Below the pieces are notes generated by a model. It had not been told where the DNA came from, made no database searches, and worked only from the letters and a program-made list of their open reading frames with translations. 64,000 nt of DNA from Punica granatum. Its lineage: Eukaryota; Streptophyta; Magnoliopsida; Myrtales; Lythraceae. The translations under genes were made by a program, and so were the position numbers. This document shows, one piece after another, positions 12,797-25,606 of the stretch; within the stretch, counting starts at the first letter, position 1; the number at the start of each line of letters is the position of its first letter. Location of the stretch: NCBI RefSeq assembly GCF_007655135.1, contig NC_045130.1:2914001-2978000 (forward strand), in the 5' to 3' direction.

Positions 12797-14992
12797 ATGA
12801 CCGGCTGCTTCAGCTTGACAGAGTCACGGAACTGGTGCTACCGGTCCGCCTTCCGGAGGGCGGGTCTCCAGTCGGCCATCACGGACCTGCAAGATGGGAC
12901 CGTCATGCACTGCTGGGTCCCCAAGGATCGGGTCGGCTCGAGGCCCGATCTGTTACTCATCCACGGTCTCGGCGCCAACGCGCTGTGGCAGTGGGGCGAT
13001 GTCGTGGGCCGGTTCGCCGGCCACTTCAACGTCTACGTTCCGGACCTCCTCTTCTTCGGCTACTCCTTCACGGCCCGACCGGAGCGGTGCGAGTCGTTCC
13101 ATGCTCAGTGCATCATGCGGGTCATGGAGGCCCACTCGGTCAGTCCTCCCTCAGCTCCATGTTTTCCATGTTTTCTGTTTCCCGCAAAACGTTTTCTAGA
13201 ATGGACCTGTTTGATTTGATCACAACTGTATTGTCCGTTCAAGAGCTACCAGTAATGAGTCAGAGATGAAGAATGTTTTTCTTTGCCGAAAAAATGAGTG
13301 AGCGAAGAGAAAACGTGTTTCCTCTCCGACAGAATTGCGCCGGAAAAATCTGATACTGACACAGTTTCAATTTTTTCAGCCTAACTTTAGAGGATTTTCA
13401 GGAATAATTATTGAAGAATAATAATAAGCAGTGGAATGATTAAGTGGGGTGGTTAAAGCAGGTGAGGAGGATGAGCGTGGTGGGGCTAAGCTACGGTGGG
13501 TTCATCGGGTACAGCATCGCGGCACAGTACCCTGCGGCAGTGGAGAGTCTGGTAATATGCTGCGCGGCCGTGTGCATGGAGGAGAAGGACCTGAAGGACG
13601 GCGTCTTCAGGATCTCTGACCTCGAGGAGGCGGCGGAGATTCTCGTCCCCCAGACCCCTGACCGCCTTCGGGAACTCATGGGCTTCACCCTTTACCGGGG
13701 ACCGCCTCTCCGCCTCATCCCTTCTTGCATTCTCAACGACTTCATTCATGTAAGTGATTCTATCTCTTAATTAGTTGACTCATTAATTGGTAATTATTTG
13801 TTTAGTGGGTTCGATTTCAGATCTCCGGAAGTAGAACTTGAGCTGAATACATATGTGACTTTGGTCAGTTATTAGGATTTTCAATGATTGAGCAGAAACA
13901 TGAACAACCTCCGGTATCTAACCATCGAGCTTATAATATAAATGATGGGATAGGTTCTGTCCTGTCCGTGATGTAAATGCGCCGAGCTTACAGAGATACG
14001 TTTAAATCGAGCACATAAATTGTGATGGAACAGCATGAAGGGTCATGCTTCCTGCACGACAGCTACATGTTGATGCTGTTTTCATCGTTTGCTTGTCAAA
14101 CTTGACATTACATAGAAGAAAAATAGCTCCAAAAACTAGAGAGAGTTAGGTTTCCAGCTGGTTCCGGATAAGATAAGTGAGGATAGGAATCAAGCTGTGT
14201 TACGAGATGTGACGGACAATGGTATGGAAATGATATTTGATGTCTGGACTTTCTATCTAATTTAATAAAACTGGTCCGACCGATGACTTTCTTCGGGGAA
14301 AGGTCTCCGTTGAATGATTTACGATGCATGTCCTACAATATTTTAATTTTTATAAACCGAGGTTATTTGTATCCCGACACTGCAATTGACAGGCAATGTG
14401 TGCCGATTACGTGGAGGAGAAGAGGGATCTGATCAGAGCCATCCCCAGAGGTCGCAAAATATCGGAACTTCCAAAGATTACTCAGGTTTGCTCGACCTTA
14501 CATGTCGAGGTTTCTTAATGGTCCATGTAGAGTACATAATCCCTCATGACCAAATAAATTGCTCGTGATTTTTCAGCCCACGTTGATCATATGGGGGGAG
14601 CATGACCAAGTCTTCCCACTAGACTTGGGTCACAGACTCAAAAGGCGAGGACGCTATTATACTTGCGCATGGCTTTCTCGTTTCCTATGGCTATTGTGTA
14701 TCTTTCCGATCCGGTCATGCTTGGAACTGAATCACCTCATGAAGTCATAAGCTACTGATACACTAATTGCATCTTGCTTCCTTATTGTCGACTTTCACTG
14801 CTGATCATTGCAAAGTGCGAATGACTCTTCTTCGTGGTTGGCAGGCATATAGGGGACAATGCGGAGCTAGTGGTCGTCAAGGATGCAGGACACGCCTTCA
14901 ACGTCCAGAAGCCCAAAGAGTTCTACATGCACTTAAAGCACTTTCTTATTGATCGCCCATCTCTTCCACAACACAATCACCAAAAACCTTGA
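12797..14992 (+). CDS. Alpha/beta-hydrolase fold protein
   Basis: Five exons, 12797-13138, 13462-13749, 14393-14485, 14577-14644 and 14845-14992, encode 312 residues. The start gives MTGCFSLTESRNWCYRSAF, a plausible N-terminus for this plant hydrolase group (At2g18360/At4g36610-like, from memory). Visible are the oxyanion-hole strand LLLIHGLGAN, the nucleophile elbow GLSYGGF with Ser124, Asp251 in IIWGEHDQVFP and His280 in DAGHAFN, so the catalytic triad is complete. The last intron (14645-14844) must start with GC: only AAAAG|GCGAGG rejoins LKR to HIGDNAEL in frame. The substrate is unknown; the group is annotated as generic serine hydrolases, probably soluble. The neighbouring PP2C and 14-3-3 genes give no functional hint. 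Confidence 0.88.
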
Positions 14993-15637
14993 CTAGTAAT
15001 AATCTTCAGAAATATTTTTGCACTTATCGATTCGTTGAAATAATTGCTCAATAAATGATGAACATTTTACAAATGTGTATGCTATTTCATTAAATGGCAA
15101 TTCTCAAATTGACCGAGTACCTGGAAATGCCGAGTGCGGAGAGGAACTTTAAGAACTTAAAAGCAGTGTGTTATAATCGAAATGCAACTCTTCATGGCAT
15201 TAATATCAAATTCTCAATGACGATCACGGCAGAAGTAGAATGAAACCACCACCAAGATGAACAAACTCTAGAACCCAAATACACCCATAAAGAGTTGACG
15301 GAAAGCAAACATATAGTATACAGACCAACACTGACCAAGATAAAAACATATAAAACGGGACTCCAGAGTCTAAGACGACACTACTGATATGACTCTTGGT
15401 CTTAAACTTTTCTTTTGGTAGAATATTCCACAATTCATTTAAGTCGAAGAATCAACATGTCCGGGAGTCATTGCTTTTCTCCAAACTAACTCTGCAAGTC
15501 AAAGGGCGGGGCAGCAGTTCAGAAATGATTCAGATGTGTGACTAATAGACCAAGTTACCAGCAACAAGATGACATATAACTAGAAGTACAGTTGTCCGGA
15601 AAGATAACTACAGTTTCATGTGATGAAATTCTCTTAC
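14993..15637. other. Convergent spacer between hydrolase and 14-3-3 gene
   Basis: The two genes converge here, so this contains both 3' UTRs. An AATAAA-like AATAAATG at about 15050 could serve the hydrolase transcript. No gene is seen; the 69-codon minus-strand frame at 15224-15433 has no recognisable content. Confidence 0.5.
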
Positions 15638-18457
15638 CTATGCTTGAGGTTCATCAGGCTTAGATTGCTCACCTGGCAGGAGAAACCAGAAAAGATAGCT
15701 CAGCAATTTCTTTATCAAAATCGTTCTTAATTTCTAAGGAAGGAGACACCATAAAAGCTGAAGGAAATTTATCCAACAGCAAGTAAATTGGCTCATGAAA
15801 ACAAAGCTAAAAACACATTGATATCCATTAAAAGATACACTCAAAAGCTTGCTGCACCTTTTGGATTGTCACTTCATTTCTGTGTTTGAAAACGTGTCCA
15901 CATGCGTGGATGCATGCATACGCGAGCGCGCGCGTGTGAGAGAGAGAGTAAGAGAGAGAGAGGGGTATTGCAGTTATTTACCTCCCTCTTCAGGAAGATC
16001 TGATGTCCACAGTGTAAGATTATCCCTAAGAAGTTGCATGATAAGGGTGCTGTCCTTGTAAGATTCTTCATTGAGGCTATCAAGCTCAGCAATAGCCTCA
16101 TCAAACGCTTGTTTAGCAAGATGGCATGCCCTGTTTTTGACATAGAATATGTAGAATACAACGTAATTAGAACACATATACAGAATGCAAGCTTGTATTA
16201 GCAATGGTAAATAAGACCATAACTAACATGCACAGGCACCTTATTCACTGTAAAAAGTTTTATGAAAGGGCATGGGGTGAGAAGTAGCAGACGTGTAATT
16301 ATATAAGAATAATGATAAAACACATTACGGTAGCTATTAGTCATTGATTTGTGTCAAAGTGCTTGCATAAAGGTTAAAAACCAATATCATTTTTCACATA
16401 AGAATCTAAAAGAGTTGAGCATGGTGCGTGGGCTAGCAACTTTCTAGAAAATGCAAACATGATACGGCAAATAAGATGTGACAACCCCACCTTTCTGGAG
16501 AGTTCAGGATTTCATAGTAGAAAACAGAGAAGTTCAGAGCCAGGCCGAGCCTAATTGGATGAGTCGGAGGCACATCTGAGCTAGCAGTGGAAGTAGCAGC
16601 CTGCAAACACAAGAAAATCAACAATTTAGGAGATAAATATGTTCTGTAACCAAGAAAGAGAGAGAAAAAAAGTAAAAACAACAGCTCTTAAAGTTGCGTT
16701 TGCAGAGACACACAGACCTCGTATGCCTTCAGTGATTGATCTGCAGCTTCTTTACGGTCGTCACCAGCCTTAAATTCAGCTAGGTAGCGATAGTAATCTC
16801 CTTTCCTGCCAATTCAAGCGTGAATAACTGTGACAGATCAAAAAACGAAGACAATGAAGCAATGCAATAGCTAGTCTCCTTCTGAGTTTTTAGGGGCTAT
16901 ACTCCAAAGAACAGGCTCCAGCACAAGACATTTTTCAGGGGAAGAAATAAAAAGCAAGAGTCACTGCGAACCACAAAAACAAAGTCACAGATCCAACAAA
17001 GAATATTAACCCACTCAACAGAATGAAAACATAAATCCAAATCCTAACGACTAGTCCAATTTTTAGAAGCAGAGGCAACAGCTGACATGCCAAAGCACAT
17101 GGCCTAAATTTACAGAATACAATTATGAGCTGGCAGCATGGCATTTCTATAGAGCAACCTATTCTTATACTAAAGCAAATTCCTAATGTATTGATCAGAA
17201 AAAGAAAAAACGAGTTCCTGACATGGCAATCCCAAAGAAAAAAAGTTACGAGTAAGAAAGAGAGAGTCCCTTACATCTTATAGTAGAAAACAGTAGATTC
17301 CCCGGAGGAGGAGGATGGAATGAGGTGTTTATCAATGATTGATAAAATGTCATTGCAGATCTGGGTGAGCTCATCTTCAACCCTATGCCTGTAATCGTTT
17401 ATCCGCTTCACATGCTGTTCATTACCCTTGGCCTCCTCCTTCTGTTCGATGGAAGAAAGAATACGCCAGGATGCCCTCCTTGCTCCGATAACATTTTTGT
17501 AGCCGACAGACAATAGGTTCCTCTCTTCAACAGTCAGTTCCACATCCAACTTGGCAACTTTCTTCATGGCTTCAACCATCTCTACAGCAAAGAATGTGGA
17601 TGAGATAAAACCTTAATTATCTTAAAAGTTCAAATTCAGAAAGAATAAAATATATATGTATATAAATTCATATAAATATAAGTGCTTCATCAGCTCAGAG
17701 GATTGTAATGTGAACGTACATTGGCAAAGTCACGCTTAGATCAATGCTGAAAGAGAATCGACATGACAAACGCGGAAACTGGAAGTTTGACCTAAACTTG
17801 CAAGATTCTCATACATAGATCAACTACCTAACTCAATCGCCGGATCACAAGTTCACTTGCAGGTATGAAAAAAAGAAAGAATATGATACTTTAACCATGG
17901 CAGCATGATCCTAGTCCACGTAAAATGAAAATAATTCGGTCGATCAGAGTTGCAAGATAAGCATTTTCTACACATTACTTCCTATACCACGATTGAGGAA
18001 GCACTGACACATATCGAATAAACCATCCTCATTTACCTTGAAAACATCAAAAGCAGCTAGCAAACAAGAAGGCAAGCTCTTTCTTCCTCAATAATCAATG
18101 AGAAACACTAGCAAATTGAAGAATACTCAAACCCTAACACCAAAACCAGCAATAAAAGCAGAAGCCTGACTTCACTCATGCCACTCAGCTCCGACATGAT
18201 AATGCATGTAAAAGGGGACCAACTCCATTTCGGCAGTTCGCGATTCACAGTGAGCTATTAATCAGCATGAAACCAGCAAAAAACGAGGAACAAGGGATGC
18301 GAACTCATGTAAAGGGAACAGAATCGAAATGGAATGGCAAGATCTGGAGCGATCGAGCTGAATAATACCGAGCAGGGGAGGAGGAGTTACCATCGTATCT
18401 CTCGGCTTGCTCGGCGAGCCTCGCCAAGTAGACCAGCTGCTCTCTCTCCTTCTCCAT
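15638..18457 (-). CDS. 14-3-3 protein, epsilon group (GF14 iota/epsilon-like)
   Basis: Six exons on the minus strand, 18391-18457, 17275-17581, 16718-16805, 16491-16600, 15982-16130 and 15638-15672, encode 251 residues, normal for the family. It begins [20 protein letters not shown]. 14-3-3 signature 1, [11 protein letters not shown], is at residues 43-53 and signature 2, [20 protein letters not shown], at 215-234. The phosphopeptide groove residues of GARRASWR and [11 protein letters not shown] are intact. The multi-exon structure and [15 protein letters not shown] place it in the epsilon group. Known role: dimeric phosphoserine/threonine adaptor in cytosol and nucleus. The 35-nt last exon only supplies the tail [11 protein letters not shown]; retaining the last intron would end the protein as GGK. 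The gene is divergent from NSE3. Confidence 0.96.
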
Positions 18458-18464
18458 GGTAGCC

Positions 18465-18506
<42 letters not shown>

Positions 18507-18888
18507 AAACGCAGAAGAACAGTGGTTTGAACGGTAGCCGCTACCGAGAAAAGAATCCGAGACACGTTTTTATGTCACGCGATCTCCAAAAAAATTTAAA
18601 GAAGGAAAAAAGAACAAATTAATAATAATCAGTGAAACTTCAATTACGAAATTACCCCTGACGTGCTTCCGATATTACATTGGCGCCCTCATCCGCATTT
18701 TCCCTCCAAGCCGCGGCAAGCCCTTATTCCCTGTCGTATCATCTCCTCTGTATAATCTGCACAACTCGAGCTGAATCCGCTGCTCTTCCATGGCAGATTG
18801 ACAGATTCCTCCCCGACATAGCCATTCCCAGCTGAACAGTAAGATCTCTGTTTTTAGGGTGTCCTTCCTTCCGTGATTTTGCAGTAGA
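18458..18888. promoter_or_regulatory. Shared divergent promoter of 14-3-3 and NSE3
   Basis: Only 431 bp separate the two start codons, so both promoters must lie here or overlap the leaders. A (TC)n tract (about 18469-18505) sits directly before the 14-3-3 ATG and would be transcribed as GA repeats in its leader. No clear TATA box is present on either side, as is common for broadly expressed divergent pairs. Confidence 0.6.
18469..18505. repeat. (TC)n microsatellite in 14-3-3 leader
   Basis: A run of about 18 TC dinucleotides starts some 12 bp upstream of the 14-3-3 start codon, reading as (GA)n in its sense orientation. GAGA-type tracts bind BPC proteins in plants; such binding here is inference. 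Confidence 0.85.
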
Positions 18889-20530
18889 ATGGCTAGTGCG
18901 GGGGAAGACGGCTCTCAGTTCGACTGCTCCAAGGAGGTGCTGCTCTGACCTTCTCCTGTGGGCTGTTGTTACGTTAGTTTCCGTTACCGATTTGTGCTTG
19001 ATTACAGGAAATGGACAAGCTTGTCGCGGAAGTTATCCGCTATGTGCTGTTCAAGACGCATCAGAACTCGGGGTGCCCGATCAAGAGAGAGGAGCTCACT
19101 CAGATCGTCACTAGAAACTACCATAATCGCAGCCTCCCTGCGGCTGTGATCAATGAGGCTCGACAGAAGTTTTCGAGCATTTTCGGGTACGAGCTTAAGG
19201 AGCTTCAGAGGTCCCGTCCTTCGTCCACGGCTCAGCCTCGCTCTTCACAACAGAGTAAGATTTCAGCTTTATTCTTTGGAAGAGAATCATATCACGTCTG
19301 CTGATGTTGTCTAGTGAATGCTTTTGGCCTTGTTGATGATCTTTCGTGATGATTGCAAATGCTATTTTAGTCATGAGTATGGTGAACTCTTGAATGCCTT
19401 TCCCAACTTCTGGGATTAGTTCGATCGACCAACATGTTTAGATCATATTGATCATTGTTAACTGACCTACCCTGCCACCTCTTATATCATCTCTGTTGCA
19501 TCTTACTTTGGATAACTGATAATGCCTCGTGCAGGTGTTGCTGATGCAAGGTCATATATTCTGGTCAGTCAGTTACCTGCTGCTGTATATAAGAAATATG
19601 TCGAAGATGGGACTAAGGCCCACCTGACTAGTCTAACTTTTGTTGTGATTGGTATTGTGCATCTTGCGGGAGGCAAAATCTCTGAAGGTGTGTTTGGTGC
19701 TTTCCCCACCCCCCCACCCCCATCTCCGGGCAATTTGTCATTAATTAGAGTATGAGACAGTAAGAAAGATAGCTCTGTAGGGAGAAACTTCTCTGGCCTC
19801 GAGGGCCAAAAAATATTTGGATCATGTCATCTTTGTCTCAAATCCCACATTACTACGGTTCCAAAGTAGGATTATCACCGTACTGTAATTTATCTGATTA
19901 TCCCTGTATTGTAATTTACCTGGCACTGAAGTATCTTTAGATCAGTCAGGGGAGTAAGCATGAAAATTACTTACCTTCGATATTATTTGAGTTTGTGGCA
20001 GAAACTTTATGGCACCATTTGAAGAAACTAGGATTGCATGAGAATGATGAGAATCACGCTGAATTCGGAAATGCGAAACAGGCATTGGAGGCCCTTGTTC
20101 AGCAAAGGTTAGAGATGTTCAGATGAATGGTTGAGCATATTACTATCTACTGTTTTAGTGCAGGCTTACTCCAGCTTCTTTTACATGCATGTAGGTATTT
20201 GCAGAAGGACAAAGTAGTTGGCCCGGAAGGCAGCGTAATCTTTTATGAGCTTGCTGAAAGAGCATTGGATGCAAGTGTAAGCGGGAAGATCAAAGAATAC
20301 ATATCGCAGGTATTGTTCTATCGACTTCTCTGATTCATCTGTGCCCTGCTCTGGATTTTCTTTTTCTTTGAACAAAATAAAGAGTACAAGGTTCTGTAAC
20401 CAGTTATCTTCTGGGGATGAGCATCGAAGTTTCCTTTTATGTTTCAGTGTGTTAAGTGAATTGTGATGGGGTTTCTGTTATTTGCTTTCAGATTGTGAGG
20501 AGTGATCTTCCTTCTGAGGATGTTGCCTAG
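18889..20530 (+). CDS. NSE3: NSE3-like SMC5/6 subunit (MAGE domain)
   Basis: Six exons, 18889-18936, 19008-19254, 19535-19687, 20002-20107, 20195-20309 and 20492-20530, encode 235 residues. After a short acidic N-terminus (MASAGEDGSQFDCSKE) the MAGE homology domain runs from about residue 17 to 215, with VIRYVLFKTHQNSGCPIKRE, INEARQKFSSIFGYELKEL, FVVIGIVHLAGGKISE, TLWHHLKKLGL, YLQKDKVVGPEG and FYELAERALDAS. Plants have a single MAGE protein, the NSE3 subunit of the SMC5/6 complex; with NSE1 and NSE4 it forms the subcomplex needed for DNA repair and seed development in the nucleus. All introns are GT-AG. It is transcribed divergently from the 14-3-3 gene. Confidence 0.93.
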
Positions 20531-21395
20531 CAGCCAGAATCAACTCAAATTTTGGCAAGTTGGGGCTTGGATTCAAGTTCTTGTTTTCTCGACTAATTCT
20601 AACCTTGTGGTTTCATAACTGGCCTGTAATGCTGAATATTCTATCCGTGTAGTTAGCTAAATGATGGGTTTCAACGACACTGACTAACGAACTCACCGAA
20701 CTGGTCTTGGTGCATATGAGCAGCTCATCTTGTTTCGTGATTTCGTCCTTGTCTTGGGGGTTCTCTCTCACATTTTCCTCCCCATGTAAAAATTTCTGCA
20801 AGATTCCCATATTACTGCTGTTGGTTTAAGCCAATGTTGTGGCACGTTTGTGGAGCATCTTACTACCTATTCCTGATACAATACCAGATTCTGCACAAGT
20901 TATTCCATCGATCTTTGCTGTAATTCTTAAGATTGAAACTTGTTAAACAGGTAATACTTACACGTGAAATTCAATAAATCTTCATATTAGTTCAAATCAT
21001 AACTGGGAAACACATCCTAAGATTCATCAGCACGCCATCCATGCATTAAAATCCCAAAATATGAGAAATGTCGCATGAAATGGCTTTTAACATAGAATCA
21101 GTACTCATGAAATTCATGTAGCTCCATAACCTAATAAGGGGGTACAGAAAAAAATTGGGCATCAATATACAGAAAAGGCCACATCAAGTTACCCTACACG
21201 CGTAAACGGAACCGTAATCTGAATCGCACTGAGGATAAAATCGGGTGCCAGAGAGCATAAACGACATAAAAAAGATCTTGACCCGCATTTTTAACATTCA
21301 TCGCCCACTCTCGAGAGAAGGGCCCTGAGACAGTTACTCCCGCAACGGAACAAAATTTTTTGTTTCGTTGCCAAAACTTTAATTAGCCCAAGCTT
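20531..21395. other. Convergent spacer between NSE3 and APR-like gene
   Basis: The NSE3 and APR-like 3' ends face each other across 865 bp. The stretch should contain both 3' UTRs. I see no gene or repeat in it. Confidence 0.5.
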
Positions 21396-23104
21396 CTACT
21401 CTGCTCTTCTGCCTAATGATACGCACCGACTCGTGCTTGCCTCACCAATTGAGACTGTGGCAAGGGACTTAGAAGCCCAAACCCTAGCATTCATGGCTCC
21501 CTCTTGCAAGTTGCTTCTCTTGCTGGGCTCCCTCAAACAACTCCAAAGCTGAACAGCTTGCTTCAGGTACGACAGAAAATGATCTAATGAGCTGAGAGGG
21601 CTCATATTCCGGATGTACTTCCAGGTACGTTGAAAGAACAGGAGGAGGTTCGGGTAGAGGAAGTAGAGCACCCTCAAGAGCACGAATATCGTTGCTAAAG
21701 TGAGGTAGGTTTCCTGTTGGAGCAAGTTTTCAGGAGATCTTGCCCACCAGAAAGGGCAGCTTTCTGCCTCAAGATTTTCGTGTTTCTCGTGATTTGATTG
21801 GTCCCTTATGTCTTCCAGGGCTGTCCAATCCCGTGTTGAAGACTCTATGCCTGTATCAACAAACCGCATGAAATGAAAAACCACCCTATGCTAGGACAAC
21901 AAAATTATTATCTCACAAGGAGAAGGTAGGCACCAAATCTCTTTGCTAAAGTGAGAGCTTTCATCAATACAAATCAAGAAGAAAAGCATAATGCAATTTA
22001 TGTAAGATGTAAAAGATATATCAGATTTGAACAGCAATCTATGCTCAAAATTTCTTCTAGCTGAAAATATATATAGGGGAAAATGCAATGGTTAAAGAAA
22101 GCAGAACTTAGCCTGAAGGCCTTACCGGTGACATCACTATAGAAAGCGACAAGAGAATTGAGAGACCGTGAACCATGGTAACGCACGCGCATTGTTGAAT
22201 TCATCACGAAAATAGTGGGGAAACCATGGACGCCGTACTTTGAGAGGATGCTGCAAGATTGAAATTTGAAACTGTGTCTTATTCAGGAAACTCAATCATC
22301 ACAAAGAAAAGCAGAGCACCAATCTAGAGCTATCAAAAAGCAAACCTTGGTCGAACTGCTGATTCTTCAATAGCGAAGTGGGAGATTGAGGGATACAGCG
22401 AGGAGAGGAGTGAGAACATCGGCCTAAACGTCCTCGAGAAAGGACACCACGATGCATAGAAGAGCACCGCCACGTACTTGTGACTGTTCCTGTGGACCAT
22501 AGTCAATGCCCGCTGCAACGACAATTCGTCGCCCTTCACCAAAAACAAGTACAAACACTTCATTAAAGTTCCACCCCAACTTAAGCTCGACACTTATGGC
22601 CTCTGCCACGATAAAGATTCTGATATACATCCATCTAATCCTAAAGTTTCGTTCATCACTATGCTTTGTCGGCTCACGTCTACAATGACGTTGAAGCAAT
22701 TCACCATTTCAGAATCTTAATCAACATCAGCACCTCTACCATTTCAAGCGAAAACTTTTCATCAAACCCAAACATAGCGCATTCGTACACCTAACTCAGC
22801 GAACTCAATCACATAAACATAACGTCAAATTGAATCTTTTTCTTTTTCTTTTTTTTTCCTCAAAGGATCCTTCAATCGAGAGAAAAACGTCGCGAGTTAC
22901 CTCAGTAACACGAACGAACTTGATTGAATCGCCAAGGCCATGCAAGGGGCAATAACTGTCCCAAAACCCCAGGACGGATTCCGCTACCGACTCCCTACCG
23001 CAGACGGTCGGATCGCCGCCGGCAGAGGCAGAGGCAGATGTGGCGGGCGCCAGCCTCCCCAAAGCCAGCAGCACCACGATCCCCGCTTCCCAGACACCTC
23101 GCAT
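21396..23104 (-). CDS. 5'-adenylylsulfate reductase-like (APRL) thioredoxin-fold membrane protein
   Basis: Four exons on the minus strand, 22901-23104, 22346-22533, 22126-22250 and 21396-21850, encode 323 residues. The chosen start gives [20 protein letters not shown], a typical signal peptide; an in-frame ATG at 23197 would add 31 residues before it and is less likely. The thioredoxin-like domain spans about 65-175, with [20 protein letters not shown] (single Cys at 98 instead of CxxC) and the cis-Pro loop [13 protein letters not shown] membrane span lies at about 220-245 ([20 protein letters not shown]). The layout matches plant APRL4/5/7 proteins, which resemble only the C-terminal thioredoxin part of APS reductase and lack its catalytic domain. 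Probably a secretory-pathway type I protein; biochemical role unknown. Confidence 0.9.
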
Positions 23105-25606
23105 GATCGCGTGAAGTCCCACGCGCGGCTTCCTGAAAGACCCCCAAAAGAAAGAGAATAAAAGGAGCAAGCTCCGATCAATCAGAAGCTGCAGCACCCA
23201 CGACCCATTTGAGCTACTGGTCGAGAGGAAAAATTTGAAATTTCGAACGCAGCTTCAACGGGTCGATTAGGCGTAAGCACAGGTTGACGAACTGTACGAC
23301 GAGGAGAGCAGTCACAGGGAGATTCGGCACGACAAAGTAAGGACAGGTCGATTGGGTTGATAATGGGAATCCTGAGGATTAGGGTTTTCAGGATCTACAA
23401 AGGAAGAAGGGGTAAGGGAAGGGGAGGGAGGAAGATGAAAATGGTTGAAGATAACGAAAGCCCTTGTTAGGTTGGTTGGGGTCACAGTCTGATGCGTTGG
23501 ATTTTTCCTTTTCCTATTTTTTTTCCCCCCCTTGTTACAATATTTAGTGGGAAAAATTATTAAACTTATATAATTTTATATTTCCAACACTAATCAATAT
23601 TTAATTACTTGTATGTCAGTTAAGTAATTATACCCACACATAATTATTTCAATATTTTCATAACTAAATCCTTTTCATGAGTTGTTAAACAGTTGCATGC
23701 TGCCTTAGAAACCATGTAATAATTCTTTTTTTCCCTGGGAAACATTTGAATTTGGATTTTGTAAACAAACACATGAATTTTCTTCCAACACGAAAAAAGA
23801 AAAAGAGAAAAATCTAATTTTGCATTTTGTGATGCCTCGTCGTGGGTTGACTTGCTCCTTGGAAATTTTCTTATCCCTTTTACTCTAATAATGCTTGTTA
23901 ATAATTTAATAATCACCAGATTAGTTTTTTTCTGGCAATAATCACCATTAGTTGCTAAGTGTTATTAGTATAATAACGAATATAAGCATTTTATTCCCAA
24001 TAATTTTGTCTCGGAGCTGAGGTGATCATATCCCGACAGGCTGATTAGCTTAAACTAGCAGATAATTGAAGTAATTAATAAATATAATCCCATATTTTGG
24101 GTTCAGTTCTGGATGGATCAATTGAACAAAGTCTAGCTTAATCCAGTCATCGTTAAACAATCGAACAATGTCTGTTTTTCCATATAAGAGAGATAGGTTG
24201 TCCTAGTAAGGAGTCAGAAAGAAAGGAGGACCTAAATTAAGGAAATCTCGAGAATGAAAATCGAGCTCAAAATCTCATTTTTATCCCAGGTTAGCAGCAT
24301 CAGAAATGAACCTTTGATTGGGATATCAGCATACGAGTGGACCCGAACCTTATGCGTCATTTAAGCAATAAGACTACGAATCGGCTAAAGTGGGTTCACA
24401 TTTTGATTGCTGATGTGACACCATCGTCTGCATTATTTTGATAATAACCACTCCTTTGGTGGCTGATACCATCCATCCATCAACAAAAAGGCAGGGAAGA
24501 GAACTTCTGCGAGCTGCACTTACTAGTTTCCTTTTTGCCCAATACAGCAATCAAATTATACCCTTTGCTTTGACTAATTAAGGCCAAAAGGTTAACTATG
24601 CCGGATTATTAAGTAGATTATAAGGGTAACGATGAATAGCATAATTACGTTGCAAATTGTTACGCAACTTGAAAGAGTCGATCAGCTGTTGATCAAGAAA
24701 ACTATGGAATCTATTCATCAAAAACAGAAAATTAGGTGAGCAAGGCCATGTGTTTTGGGGTTATACATTGTTCACATGATCAAGAGATGAATGGGTCCAC
24801 AACACTCTTCATAAGGAACTTCCCTATGGAGATTTATATATAATCGGACTTCTACATGTAATTTGGGAAACGGAACAACTGACCTGAATTGATCGATTCT
24901 CTATTCACTTCCTCCTTATCTGTCGAAACTCACCGGGCAAAGAGGAACTCGGCTGAAAGATATGCCAAGTTACTGTCCGTTGCAGTAATATGTTCCAGTA
25001 GATTACCAAACTATCTTACAGCAACTTATCCAGCAGACATTGAGAATCTCTACAGCACAGTGAACAGCACATAGATCAGGTCTCTGCAACCTGGAAGAAT
25101 GTCTCTCATTGAATTTCGATCTCATAGAACAAGAATTCCGGTAATACCGTCTACTCCCACATCCTTCATCTGTAGTTCTAAATCAGCAACATTTTTTTTT
25201 TCGGCGTAGACTCAATAGAAAGGACCAGAATATACTACCCAGCTAGAACTATGACTAGTAGGCTAATGGTCTGTTAGAAGAAACCGAACCTCAGAAGCTT
25301 TTTATCATTTGCAAACCTAGTGAGCTTTTCACGAGCTACAAAAGTGCGATCTTCTCCTCGAAAAATCATGAACTCACCATCCAAAGTTGGATTTCAGATT
25401 CCGAGACTACTTGCATTTCCAACTTTTCTTTTCTTCCATCACCTTAAAGAATTTTGAAGCTTTGCTGCTCCAGAACTCAAAAAAAAAAAAAAGCAGTTAC
25501 TGTTCCATCCTGAAGGTTTCAATTCCAAGAGCCGCTGGCCCGCTAACACTTTCTGCATTTCAAAAGCTGGCACGATCAAGGAAGGCTACTAAATAATACA
25601 TCATCC
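23105..25606. other. Intergenic region between APR-like and PORR genes
   Basis: The first 300 bp are the APRL promoter and leader. From 23500 to 25600 the sequence is AT-rich with no supported gene. The open frame at 24889-25074 (61 codons) has no recognisable family content. The last few hundred bases are probably the PORR 3' UTR. Confidence 0.5.

Noticed and set aside
12835..13269. A 144-codon alternative frame across hydrolase exon 1
   Set aside because: It is Arg- and Pro-rich shadow translation; the other frame gives the HGLGAN hydrolase motif and correct splice phase.
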